DNA of 64,000 bases from Prevotella vespertina (GTDB lineage: Bacteria; Bacteroidota; Bacteroidia; Bacteroidales; Bacteroidaceae), in NCBI RefSeq assembly GCF_009728485.1, contig NZ_VVIQ01000002.1:248001-312000 (forward strand), read 5' to 3'. The notes beneath the pieces are model-generated. The model saw only the letters and a program-made list of their open reading frames with translations, searched no databases and was not told the DNA's origin. The position numbers and the translations under genes were made by a program. Positions 17,511 through 26,501 of the stretch are shown piece after piece; positions within the stretch are counted from its first letter, which is position 1; the number at the start of each line of letters is the position of its first letter.

Positions 17511-19208
17511 TTATTGCATAGACAGCAATTTGCAGTACATTCCGTTTTTTGCTGCAAGTTCTGCATGCGTCCCATTCTCTACAAGTCGTCCTTTGTCCAT
17601 CACAATAATCTGATTAGCATTACGGATGGTTTGCAAATGATGGGCAATGACCAAGACTGTGCGATTTCGGATAAGGGCAGACATTGCCTGTTGTATCTTA
17701 TATTCATTGACAGGGTCAACATTGCTCGTTATCTCGTCCAAAAGAATGATGGGAGCGTCTTTCAAGAAAGCACGGGCGATTGAAAGCCTTTGTTTCTGCC
17801 CTCCGGAGAGTCCCAAACCGTTTTCTCCGATTTTTGTTTCATAACCTTCCGGCAGGCTGATGATAAAGTCGTGTATCATCGCTCTACGTGCTGCTTCTTC
17901 GATTTCTTCCTGCGTAGCATGTTGATTGCCCACTTTGATATTATTGGCAATGGTATCTGAAAAGAGAATAACATTTTGCATCACTACACTGATTTTACCG
18001 AGCAGATAATCATAGTCCATTTCTCGAATGTCTATACCACCGATACGGATACTGCCGGTCTGCGGTTCCCAGAAACGGAGTAACAGGCTGGTAATGGTTG
18101 TTTTACCAGAACCTGACGATCCGACAAGTGCCGTAACCGTTCCTTCGGGAACATGGAACGTGAGATTTTTCATCTCAAAACCTTCCTTCTCATAATGGAA
18201 ATCCACTTTGTCAAAGGAAAGATTGAAATGGGTTGCTGTTTTCGGCTGTTCAGGATTGGTGATAACAGGAGCATTCAATAAATGGGAAATGCGTCCGTAA
18301 CTATCTTTTACCTTGATGTAATTCAGCCAATGACTCTCCATATTGACAAAAGGTTTGTAGAATTCTTTTGAGACGATGATAAACATTAAATAAGCGAAAA
18401 GAGAAAGTTCCCCCTGCTGTGTCCACCAAAGACCGATTGTAGCCATCAGAGCGAAAGCCAATTCTATCAGGAAAGTGTATCTGCCCACACTCACAGCTGC
18501 CAAACGAGAAGTATTCTTACTGCTTTCTCCAAATTCACTAACAGAGTGGTCAAGTCTGTCACGGAACATTCCTTTTCCTCCAAACACTTTCAAAACCGGA
18601 ATGCCCTTGACGTATTCTACAAAGAGGCTGACCATATCCGCCAGATTGTCCTGAGACTCTTCCTGTGCTTTCATTCCCGAGCGAATGCCCCGATACAGAG
18701 AAAACAGGGCAATAGGAAGAATGGCTACCATTGTCAATCCCATGCGCCAGTCCACACAATATAGTCCAATACCGAGTATTAGAGCTACAATGAAGTCGGC
18801 GGACATCCGTGTCCATAGATGTCCTACTACCATTTCCATATTATCAACGTCTTTGTGAATGATTGTACTTATCTCTCCCAGACGCTCATTAGTATAGAAG
18901 CCGAGTGAGAACATTTTCAGTTTCAGTATGATTTTCTCGCGGATACGTTCCACAAGATCAAATCCGGCAAAATGCTTACTCATATCGGCAATGGCATTGG
19001 ATATGGTTTTCAAGACCAGCAGACTACCGAGTACCCATGCTGCCAAAATGAAAGAGATGCTTTCTCCATGTATATGACGGTCGATGAGAAACAAGACTGT
19101 GAGCATTATCGCCGTGCCACAAAGGGCATAAACCACGAAAAACAGTGCGGAGATAATTAGATGCCGCACTCCGCGAGCGGTCAATTCATTCAGTATATTA
19201 CGTACCAT
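17511..19208 (-). CDS. ABC half-transporter (permease-ATPase fusion), YbtQ/IrtB-like
   Basis: The 565-residue protein has about six membrane segments (residues 15-300) and a C-terminal ATPase with Walker A GSSGSGKTT, signature LSGGQKQRLSIARAF and Walker B IILLDEITSNVD. I start at ATG 19208, two bases after the stop of the first half-transporter, rather than at 19238. Pairs of fused half-transporters divergent from a TonB receptor gene and linked to an AraC gene resemble YbtPQ/IrtAB, which import or export siderophores at the inner membrane. It should form a heterodimer with the 19211-20956 product. Confidence 0.88.
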   Translation of the reverse strand: MVRNILNELTARGVRHLIISALFFVVYALCGTAIMLTVLFLIDRHIHGESISFILAAWVLGSLLVLKTISNAIADMSKHFAGFDLVERIREKIILKLKMFSLGFYTNERLGEISTIIHKDVDNMEMVVGHLWTRMSADFIVALILGIGLYCVDWRMGLTMVAILPIALFSLYRGIRSGMKAQEESQDNLADMVSLFVEYVKGIPVLKVFGGKGMFRDRLDHSVSEFGESSKNTSRLAAVSVGRYTFLIELAFALMATIGLWWTQQGELSLFAYLMFIIVSKEFYKPFVNMESHWLNYIKVKDSYGRISHLLNAPVITNPEQPKTATHFNLSFDKVDFHYEKEGFEMKNLTFHVPEGTVTALVGSSGSGKTTITSLLLRFWEPQTGSIRIGGIDIREMDYDYLLGKISVVMQNVILFSDTIANNIKVGNQHATQEEIEEAARRAMIHDFIISLPEGYETKIGENGLGLSGGQKQRLSIARAFLKDAPIILLDEITSNVDPVNEYKIQQAMSALIRNRTVLVIAHHLQTIRNANQIIVMDKGRLVENGTHAELAAKNGMYCKLLSMQ

Positions 19209-19210
19209 TC

Positions 19211-20956
19211 TTATTGCTCCTCTTCTTTTAATTGCCATTTACTTACTTGTTCTTGCGTTTCCGTCATATTGCGGTATAGAGAACAGTCTTTCATCAGTTC
19301 ACGGTGTGTTCCCTTCGACACGACCTGCCCTTTGTCCATTACAACAATACGCTCCATATCCTGAATAGTATTGAGACGGTGAGCAATGGTAATGACAGTC
19401 TTGTTGCGCTGCAATTCATCAAGAGCTTCTTGGATTAGTTTCTCATTCTCTCCGTCCAATGCAGCTGTGGCTTCATCAAGAATAACTATTGGAGAGTCTT
19501 TGAGCAACATTCGAGCAATGGAAATACGCTGTTTTTCTCCGCCAGAGAATTTTATGCCGGCTTCGCCTGCCAGCGTATCATAACCATTCGGCAAGCCCAT
19601 GATAAAATCATGAATACGAGCACGCTCTGCTGCCATTTCCACTTCCTTTTGTGTGGCGGTAGGTCTTCCAATACGGATATTGTCCCGAATACTTGTGTTA
19701 AAGAGAAAAACCTCCTGCTGTACCATCGAAAAATAATCAGCGATATTACGTTCGGAGAATTCCATAATATTCTCTCCTCCCAATCGGATAGTACCTGTTT
19801 GGGGGTGCCAGAACCCCATCATCAAACTTGCCAGCGTGGTTTTTCCCGACCCTGACTCGCCGACGATAGCAGTATGGCTTCCTCTCGGAAATTGAAGACA
19901 TACATCTTTCAGCGCATTGTCTTTCTTGTTTGGATAGGAGAATGTAACATGCTCGAAACAAACATCCGTCTGTGTCGTATCTGTTTTCTTGTCCGCTGTT
20001 TCCTTTGTCTGTACCTCTGTAATGGACTGTACTTTTGCCAACGACTGACCATAGATGATTCGGAAATGTTGGAATGTAGCCAACTTAGCAAAGGAGGACG
20101 AGAACAATCCGCCCAATATCAAGGCAAGGATAAAACGAGCTACAGTTAATTCGCCCGAACTCATCATCCATAGTCCAATAAGAGTCATTACCACGATACC
20201 ACCTTCCAAGAACATCGTTATCAATGTCATGGGAACGGTAACGCTAAACATGCTCCGCTTTACCCAACGGATGTAGTCGCGCATACCACCAAGTACCCGT
20301 TCTGTTCTGTTTTCCTCGTTACTGAAAGCCTTGATTACCGGTATGGTAGCCACATATTCCAAAAGGTCTTCCGACATTTTTTGCGTACTTTCCATAAAGC
20401 GTTGAAAGCTCTTTCCCCAAAGTGTTTTGACAGCCATTTGCAGAAGAAATGCCACAGGCAAAAGAGAAATGAGCGACAGCCCCAAACGCCAGTCTAACAC
20501 CATAATGATTACCCAGAGTAAGGCAGGAAAAAGCGTAGCCGAAAGGATTTCGGGTAATCCATGTGCTAAATAAATTTCAATTTGTTCCACATCGTGGTTA
20601 ATAATATTCACCAAGTCGCCAACTTTCCGTTCTTGAAAGAAACCGAGCGGCAAGCGTTGCAGATGACTTATGATACGCAACCTCAATCGTGTAAGGGCAT
20701 TGTAAGCCGACCGGTGTGCACGCCAAATCGAGGTTCCATAGAATACGCCTCGAAGCATTGCGAATAGTATCATTATTCCTCCAATACCCCAAACTATTAT
20801 GGGAGGGAGCGTGCCATTTATCAACTTGTCCACAGCCCACACTACAAGCAGTATAGGGAGTGTGCCTAAAATAAGGTGCAATATAACCACAGCATTGGAG
20901 AGCAGGCTACGGCTCTCCCGTTCCTCATCAAGGGGTCTGACTTTTTGTTTATCCAT
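19211..20956 (-). CDS. ABC half-transporter (permease-ATPase fusion), YbtP/IrtA-like
   Basis: The 581-residue protein has an N-terminal six-helix domain and an ATPase domain with Walker A GESGSGKTT, signature FSGGEKQRISIARML and Walker B IVILDEATAALD. Start at 20956 is chosen because the promoter box (20985-20992) would place the transcript start downstream of the alternative ATG at 21001. It is the first gene of the two-gene operon and divergent from the TonB-dependent receptor. The substrate is probably an iron-siderophore or heme, inferred from neighbours only. Confidence 0.88.
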   Translation of the reverse strand: MDKQKVRPLDEERESRSLLSNAVVILHLILGTLPILLVVWAVDKLINGTLPPIIVWGIGGIMILFAMLRGVFYGTSIWRAHRSAYNALTRLRLRIISHLQRLPLGFFQERKVGDLVNIINHDVEQIEIYLAHGLPEILSATLFPALLWVIIMVLDWRLGLSLISLLPVAFLLQMAVKTLWGKSFQRFMESTQKMSEDLLEYVATIPVIKAFSNEENRTERVLGGMRDYIRWVKRSMFSVTVPMTLITMFLEGGIVVMTLIGLWMMSSGELTVARFILALILGGLFSSSFAKLATFQHFRIIYGQSLAKVQSITEVQTKETADKKTDTTQTDVCFEHVTFSYPNKKDNALKDVCLQFPRGSHTAIVGESGSGKTTLASLMMGFWHPQTGTIRLGGENIMEFSERNIADYFSMVQQEVFLFNTSIRDNIRIGRPTATQKEVEMAAERARIHDFIMGLPNGYDTLAGEAGIKFSGGEKQRISIARMLLKDSPIVILDEATAALDGENEKLIQEALDELQRNKTVITIAHRLNTIQDMERIVVMDKGQVVSKGTHRELMKDCSLYRNMTETQEQVSKWQLKEEEQ

Positions 20957-20984
20957 ATATGTGTCGTTTTGATCTTTTCTGCTG

Positions 20985-20992
20985 CAAAAGTA
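20985..20992 (-). promoter_or_regulatory. Promoter of the ABC transporter operon
   Basis: TACTTTTG on the minus strand fits TAnnTTTG, 29 bases before the start at 20956. With the receptor promoter at 21122 it forms a divergent control region of about 130 bases, where an AraC-type activator could bind. Confidence 0.6.
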
Positions 20993-21121
20993 CGGCAACA
21001 AACAGGGATAAAATAACCCCGATAAGCATTACACTGCCCCAAAACAACAATTTGCTCGCATATAAACACAACAGGGGTATAAGCGTGTATAATAGGGTTA
21101 TTTATTTGCTCGGAAGGTAAG

Positions 21122-21129
21122 TACCTTTG
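21122..21129 (+). promoter_or_regulatory. Promoter of the receptor-lipoprotein operon
   Basis: TACCTTTG fits the -7 box, with a TTTG at 21105 as possible -33 element, about 27 bases before ATG 21156. Confidence 0.65.
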
Positions 21130-21155
21130 CACAGAATCTCACAAACAAATATGAT

Positions 21156-23531
21156 ATGTCAATCAGCTCAATAGTCCATTTATACAAAAGAATGCTTATT
21201 GTCGGCTTTCTTTCGTTGTGGTCTTTTCCTATGTTTGCACAACTGCAACCAACAGAAATAAAAGTTATTGATTCAGAAAATGGGAACAGTATAGAATTTG
21301 CCGCCGTACAATGGAAAGGTTTGAATGCTCCAACGTACACGAATGGTACGACTACAAACAGGAAAGGTATTGCAAAATTAAATGCATCAAGTAATCAAAA
21401 ACTTATGCTTATGGTAAGTTATGTCGGTTATCAGACCATTACCGATACGATTACTGCAAATGGGATGCGTTATACCATAAGACTACTCCCGGAATCAACA
21501 GAGCTGGCAGATGTAGTCGTAGTAGGAAAAACAAGAGCACAAATACTCAGAGAGTCACCTGAAGCAGTTTCTGTAATAAATGCAAAAGAACTTCAAGGCA
21601 GATCTATTTCGTTAGAAACCGTTTTGAATAAAACCATAGGTTTGAAAGTTGGGCAGACTGGCGGTTTGGGAAGCAGTTCGAGAATTATTGTTCATGGATT
21701 GGAAGGAAACCGCATTCAAATCTTATGGGACGGAATACCAATGAGTACTTCTGACGGGGCTTTTTCTCTTGATGAAATTCCGATAGACATTATAGAAAGA
21801 ATAGAAGTCTATAAGAGTATCATACCCGCCCGTTTCGGATGTGATGGATTGGGGGGAGCCGTCAATATCGTTACTAAAGAGTTTAGTACGGATTATTTAG
21901 ATGCCTCGTATGAATTCGGATCTTACCAAACACACAAAGGAAGTGTCTTCTCTCGCAAGAATTTTCCAAAGAGTGGCATTCTACTCGGTGCGGGAGGTTA
22001 TTATACATCTGCAAAGAATGACTACTCTTTCAGAGTTCCCGAGAGAGAAAATCTGTTAGTAAGACGTGACCACGACCGTTTTCGTTCGTATATGTTGAAG
22101 GGAAAAATTGCTTTCACGAAACTTTGGCTCGATGAGATTAGTACCGAGTTCGGGTATTACAATCGTTTCAATGAAATCCAAGGTATCTTAAAAAACATAC
22201 AACATGCCGAAAACAAATCAGGAATGTTTATGTTGGAAAACAAATTGATAAAAAGCGGAATGCTGAACGACCGCCTTAACTTTGAGTCCCATTTCTCCCT
22301 TTCACATACAACAAACAATTTTGTGGATACGGCACGAGTTAATCACGATTTCGAAGGAAACATATATCCGAGTCCGAATGGGCAGGGAGAAACAGGGGAT
22401 GTTCCTCACAACTCGAATGACAAAGGATTGGAAATCAATGAACGTATCAATTTTGATTACAAATTGTCCGCCAATCACAGTTTGAATCTGAACACACTTA
22501 TTAACTACGCCAGAAGACAACCGAGCGACAACATTGCAAGTCAGCATGCAGGTTTTGTTATCGGAGGATTTCCCAGTAAAAAGACCAGTTTCATTTCGGG
22601 GTTGACTTGGGAGTCAAAACTCTTTGATAAGAAACTGACGAATATGCTCTCCGCAAAGTATTTCCACCTCCATTCCGAGATAGAAGATTTGACTTCATAC
22701 GAGATGATTGAGGCTCCGAAGAAAAAGAACAATACGACCTCACAAATAGGCTGGATAGAGGCTATAAAATACGAGCCCTTCAGAGGTTTTCACTTGAAAG
22801 CATCTTACCAGCGGGCAATACGCCTTCCCAATTCACAAGAACTATTCGGTGATGGTATCATCACCTTTCCTGCAGCCGGATTGAGACCAGAGAAAAGCCA
22901 CAACTTCAATCTGGGGTTCTTAATAGACAAAAATGATGTCCTCGGCTTATCGCGATTGCAATTTGAAGTGAACAGCTTTTATATGCAGGTAAGCGATATG
23001 ATAAAACTGATGAAACAACACATGGCAGCCGGATATGTAAACGCAGAAAAGGTACATATTAAAGGTATAGAAACCGAAATAAAATTGGACATATCGCCAA
23101 CGGTCTATGCCTACGGAAATCTAACTTATCAGGATGTGCGTGATGTCTTGAACTATTTACCCGGTACCCAAGCCCCCAATCCGACAAAAGGATTGCGACT
23201 ACCGAACATTCCCTATTTGTTCGCCAACTTCGGGGCGGAGTATCACAGCAACCGATTATTCAAGAATTGGTATGTCAAGGCTTTCTGGGACGGCAAATTT
23301 ACTGAGGAGTTCTTCTACTTCTGGGAACTTACCGAATTACAGAAACGACGTATTCCCCGCAGTTTCGTCAATGACATAGGGCTATTGTTGACCTACAAAA
23401 GCAAATATTCCGTAGCCTTGGAATGCCATAATATAATGAACAAAGAAGTTTGGGACCAATTCCGCCAACCATTGGCAGGACGGACACTTCACCTCAAATT
23501 CAGATATGTCTTCTCAAAAGGAATTTTCTAA
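21156..23531 (+). CDS. TonB-dependent outer-membrane receptor, XusA-like
   Basis: The 791-residue protein has a signal peptide (ending near MFAQ), a carboxypeptidase-regulatory-like domain (about residues 30-115), a TonB plug (VVVGKTRAQILRESPEAVSV onward, with RIIVHGLEGNRIQILWDGIP) and a long beta-barrel ending in an aromatic-rich strand. This design serves uptake of iron complexes or vitamins through the outer membrane with TonB energy. The DUF4374 lipoprotein gene 19 bases downstream points to xenosiderophore uptake like XusAB of Bacteroides thetaiotaomicron. No truncation is seen. Confidence 0.88.
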   Translation: MSISSIVHLYKRMLIVGFLSLWSFPMFAQLQPTEIKVIDSENGNSIEFAAVQWKGLNAPTYTNGTTTNRKGIAKLNASSNQKLMLMVSYVGYQTITDTITANGMRYTIRLLPESTELADVVVVGKTRAQILRESPEAVSVINAKELQGRSISLETVLNKTIGLKVGQTGGLGSSSRIIVHGLEGNRIQILWDGIPMSTSDGAFSLDEIPIDIIERIEVYKSIIPARFGCDGLGGAVNIVTKEFSTDYLDASYEFGSYQTHKGSVFSRKNFPKSGILLGAGGYYTSAKNDYSFRVPERENLLVRRDHDRFRSYMLKGKIAFTKLWLDEISTEFGYYNRFNEIQGILKNIQHAENKSGMFMLENKLIKSGMLNDRLNFESHFSLSHTTNNFVDTARVNHDFEGNIYPSPNGQGETGDVPHNSNDKGLEINERINFDYKLSANHSLNLNTLINYARRQPSDNIASQHAGFVIGGFPSKKTSFISGLTWESKLFDKKLTNMLSAKYFHLHSEIEDLTSYEMIEAPKKKNNTTSQIGWIEAIKYEPFRGFHLKASYQRAIRLPNSQELFGDGIITFPAAGLRPEKSHNFNLGFLIDKNDVLGLSRLQFEVNSFYMQVSDMIKLMKQHMAAGYVNAEKVHIKGIETEIKLDISPTVYAYGNLTYQDVRDVLNYLPGTQAPNPTKGLRLPNIPYLFANFGAEYHSNRLFKNWYVKAFWDGKFTEEFFYFWELTELQKRRIPRSFVNDIGLLLTYKSKYSVALECHNIMNKEVWDQFRQPLAGRTLHLKFRYVFSKGIF

Positions 23532-23549
23532 TTTAATAAATATAAAAAG

Positions 23550-24731
23550 ATGAATACAACAATTTTCAATCGTATAGCTTTTTCTGCTATGCTGGTCGGC
23601 TTCATAGGGCTGACATCTTGTAACAAAAATGATGAACCTACGCCTACTCCTCAAGAGGTGCAGCAACATTTCACCTTTGTGCATTATGTGGACAAAAGTG
23701 CTTATGTAGGGACATTCAGTGATTTGACTCCTCAAGCGACCGACAATAAGAAAGCATTTGAATTCGGGTTCGGTTGCTACCTCTTTGCTAAGGGTAATAC
23801 AGTGCTTGTACCCGAAGGGAAATTCGGGGATAAGATACATAAGTTTACAAGAGGTGCCCATGGAGAACTGATAAAAGCAGGTACTATGACATTTGAACAG
23901 ATGGCTCAACCCGGAGAAATTAACTTCGTTGATGAACAGCGGGCATACGTTGCTTTGCATGGACGTGGAAAAATTGCGTTAATCAATACTTCAACATTGC
24001 AAAAGGAAGATGAAATTGACCTCTCATCTTATGCGGTTCAAGACAACAATCCTGATCCCGGCTGTAATGTCATCCGTGATGGAAAGATGTATGTTGCCCT
24101 CAATCAGCTCAATTCGCCTCATACCTCCGTACCGGGTACTGGAGCAGAGGTAGCTATCATTGACCTCAAGACGAAAAAGACTGAAGTTATCAAAGATAAC
24201 CGCACAAGTGTTGTAGGATTGTTCCGCCATTCTGACGCATTCATAGACGAGCGAGGTGACATCTACTTTTACAGTGCGGGCAACAACTTCAATGTTGCCG
24301 ATAAGGAAGGTTTCCTGCGTATCCGCAAAGGAAGCGACAAATGGGATAGCGATTATCTGTTCAACCTATCGAAGACAACCATAAAAGGAATAGGCAAAAC
24401 AGGGCAGTATATGATTAAGTCTTTCTATGCAGGTAATGGTATTGTGTATAGTTGCGTGAAAGTAACGGATACAGAATTTGGAATACTCAAGAAAGACTTC
24501 CAACCTGTGAAAATCGACATTTGGAACAAAACCATCGAAAAACTTGATTTGCCAATGACCGACAGCAATGGCTCTTTTGCTATAACTCGCTACAAGGACT
24601 TCATCGTCTTTGGAATGATATGTAACAATGGTACGGGGTATTACACCTACAATACCAAGACAGGCGAATGCTCGCAAAAACCAATTGTTACTGCCATAGG
24701 AGTTCCTTCAAGTTTAGTCGCATTTGAGTAA
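23550..24731 (+). CDS. DUF4374 surface lipoprotein, XusB-like
   Basis: The 393-residue protein begins with a lipoprotein signal peptide (GLTSC, Cys about residue 24) and a low-complexity linker, then a repeat-rich beta-propeller-like region with typical segments such as FGFGCYLF, VPEGKFGDKIHKF and FRHSDAFIDERGDIYFY. I recognise DUF4374, the family of XusB, which binds ferric enterobactin-type siderophores at the cell surface. It is in one operon with the TonB-dependent receptor. The PepSY partner (XusC) that normally accompanies such a pair is not in this cassette. Confidence 0.82.
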   Translation: MNTTIFNRIAFSAMLVGFIGLTSCNKNDEPTPTPQEVQQHFTFVHYVDKSAYVGTFSDLTPQATDNKKAFEFGFGCYLFAKGNTVLVPEGKFGDKIHKFTRGAHGELIKAGTMTFEQMAQPGEINFVDEQRAYVALHGRGKIALINTSTLQKEDEIDLSSYAVQDNNPDPGCNVIRDGKMYVALNQLNSPHTSVPGTGAEVAIIDLKTKKTEVIKDNRTSVVGLFRHSDAFIDERGDIYFYSAGNNFNVADKEGFLRIRKGSDKWDSDYLFNLSKTTIKGIGKTGQYMIKSFYAGNGIVYSCVKVTDTEFGILKKDFQPVKIDIWNKTIEKLDLPMTDSNGSFAITRYKDFIVFGMICNNGTGYYTYNTKTGECSQKPIVTAIGVPSSLVAFE

Positions 24732-24781
24732 ACTCTCATTAAAAACATTTCTCATGGAGCTATTGATTCTTTTTTGAGAGT

Positions 24782-24825
24782 AATACGGATAAAAACTTGC
24801 GATAAATCAAGTTTTTATCCGTATT
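24782..24825. terminator. 17-bp perfect hairpin between lipoprotein and AraC genes
   Basis: AATACGGATAAAAACTT (24782-24798) pairs perfectly with AAGTTTTTATCCGTATT (24809-24825) around a 10-base loop. It can end transcription of the receptor operon. It also directly abuts the AraC promoter (-7 box at 24832), so an operator role is possible. Confidence 0.6.
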
Positions 24826-24831
24826 TGTTTG

Positions 24832-24839
24832 TAACTTTG
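24832..24839 (+). promoter_or_regulatory. Promoter of the AraC regulator gene
   Basis: TAACTTTG fits TAnnTTTG and lies 17 bases before ATG 24857, immediately after the long inverted repeat. Confidence 0.6.
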
Positions 24840-24856
24840 CAAAAAGACATGATAAA

Positions 24857-25837
24857 ATGACCATAGAATTTTGTGCAATCAATAAGCCTGAAGATTGGAT
24901 GGAGATGGTTGCCGAACAATTTGGCACATCAGTAATAAACGATGGATTTACCATTCCTTCTTCTATTGGTAGTGGATTCTTCAAACAATATTATCCTCTG
25001 CCATGGCTAACATTGACTTATATCAGTTTCGTAGCATACGAGCCGATAACTATGATACGTCGCTCGGTGGAAAACTCGAAATGGATTCCTGTCATGTTCT
25101 ATATCAATGAGCATAAACACGAGCAGATAATTGGAACAAGTACAAAAACGGTCGGAGTGGACACGCTCGATGGCATTTTCATGCCTTCAAGTAGCATCCC
25201 GACTGAGTGGAGTTTTCCTCCAAAGAAACGATACGAAAATATTACACTGACTTTCAATAAGGATTGGATTGAAAAGATTGATGCAGCACATGAAACCTAT
25301 ATCGGTCGGCTTCTCCAATCGGACAAGGCTTTTTATTTGTTTGAGACCATTACACCTGCAATGCAACAGGTCTTGGATAACATTAAGTCTATAACTGAAA
25401 TCGACAATCCTTTTTCAACGCTTCATTTGCATGGAAAAACTATGGAATTACTGACAATGTTCCTTGAAAAGCTCGAAAAACGTTCGGAAGTAAAATCTCT
25501 TGCCAACCTAAACTTGAATGATGTTGAATCAATATTCCGTGTTCGTCGCCAGATTCTTCAAAGTCTCAGTAATGTACCGAGTATTCCCGAATTGGCGCGT
25601 GAAGCCAATATGAGCAGTTCCAAATTACAAAAGTGCTTCAAGCAGGTTATTGGAAAAGCCATCGCAGAATATGCCCTATCCGAAAAGATGGAATGGGCAA
25701 AACGACTGCTTTCCACTCGCCTCTACTCGGTGTCAGAAGTAGGCTATAAAGTTGGATATACTAACCTCAGTCATTTCACAGAGGCTTTCTGCAAATATCA
25801 CAGGATGAAACCTAAGCAATATCTTGATTCATTATAA
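24857..25837 (+). CDS. AraC-family transcriptional regulator of the iron cassette
   Basis: The 326-residue protein has an N-terminal sensor region (about 1-215) and a C-terminal pair of HTH motifs: IPELAREANMSSSKLQKCF and VSEVGYKVGYTNLSHFTEAF followed by KYHRMKPKQYL. The length and the C-terminal pattern resemble YbtA/PchR-type regulators that activate siderophore uptake genes when the ligand is present. It sits just after the receptor-lipoprotein operon, and its likely targets are the divergent promoters at 20985-21129. Confidence 0.85.
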   Translation: MTIEFCAINKPEDWMEMVAEQFGTSVINDGFTIPSSIGSGFFKQYYPLPWLTLTYISFVAYEPITMIRRSVENSKWIPVMFYINEHKHEQIIGTSTKTVGVDTLDGIFMPSSSIPTEWSFPPKKRYENITLTFNKDWIEKIDAAHETYIGRLLQSDKAFYLFETITPAMQQVLDNIKSITEIDNPFSTLHLHGKTMELLTMFLEKLEKRSEVKSLANLNLNDVESIFRVRRQILQSLSNVPSIPELAREANMSSSKLQKCFKQVIGKAIAEYALSEKMEWAKRLLSTRLYSVSEVGYKVGYTNLSHFTEAFCKYHRMKPKQYLDSL

Positions 25838-25920
25838 GTTTTACACAAATATTACTTGCATTTTGAGGGTTATTTTGCCCTAAACAATCTTTCGAACTTA
25901 GCCTGCAAAAACATCAGGCA

Positions 25921-26247
25921 ATGAAAATAACGACATTTAAGTTTCATTTTTTTGCCAGAGTAACAATTTTATCATTGTCTTCTGGTATTTCTGTTTATTA
26001 TTTAGTCGAACTCTTGTATGCTCTCGACACCTGCAATTGTATCAGTAATGGAGAAATTGGTATGGAGGAATTGGCACACACACTCTCTGAAATCTTCGGA
26101 GTGGAGATAAAGAACTGCTACAACGTATATATGAATATAAAGCATCGCAAAGATGACAGTCGCACTTATTTTTTTGACGAACTCCGTGAAAAAATCAATA
26201 AGCGGATGGTGGGGAGCGACCTGAAAGGCGGCAAGTTCAAGAAGTAG
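25921..26247 (+). pseudogene. RteC-like regulator, C-terminal fragment
   Basis: The C-terminal part (LVELLYALDTCNCISNGE, then FGVEIKNCYNVYMNIKHR and FFDELREKINKRM) matches the RteC domain, the regulator of excision in CTnDOT-type elements. RteC proteins are usually over 200 residues; here only about 85 family residues remain and the first 20 or so look unrelated. The front was probably lost when the iron cassette was inserted upstream. Regulation of excision by this gene is therefore doubtful. Confidence 0.65.
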
Positions 26248-26255
26248 TAAATCAA

Positions 26256-26289
26256 AAGGGAGATATTCCGACTCTGGAATATCTCCCTT
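26256..26289. terminator. Perfect 14-bp hairpin after the rteC remnant
   Basis: AAGGGAGATATTCC pairs perfectly with GGAATATCTCCCTT around GACTCT. There is only a weak T run on either side. It probably ends rteC transcription. Confidence 0.6.
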
Positions 26290-26337
26290 CATTCATTCTT
26301 TGATAAGCACTTCCAACTTTTTGGCTATATCCTCTGA

Positions 26338-26466
26338 GGTTGGAAGCACTTGTTTCCGTATTTAATGCATTATGAGAAAATAGGCTATAATATTAATATA
26401 CTCAATTTTGAACGAAATCGTTGTGAGATTTACAGAGATCATACCTTTGATTCTTATTGGGAATAA
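26338..26466 (+). other. Short open frame, possible gene tail, in the 26.3-26.5 kb gap
   Basis: An open stretch of 42 codons (GWKHLFPYLMHYEKIGYNIN onward) ends DSYWE and a stop. Its composition looks protein-like (charged and aromatic residues), but it has no convincing start and no recognised family. It may be the tail of a gene lost by recombination. Apart from this and the hairpin, I see nothing in 26248-26501. Confidence 0.25.
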
Positions 26467-26501
26467 TCAAATCCATAATTAATGATGTATAGATGAAAGG
26501 A

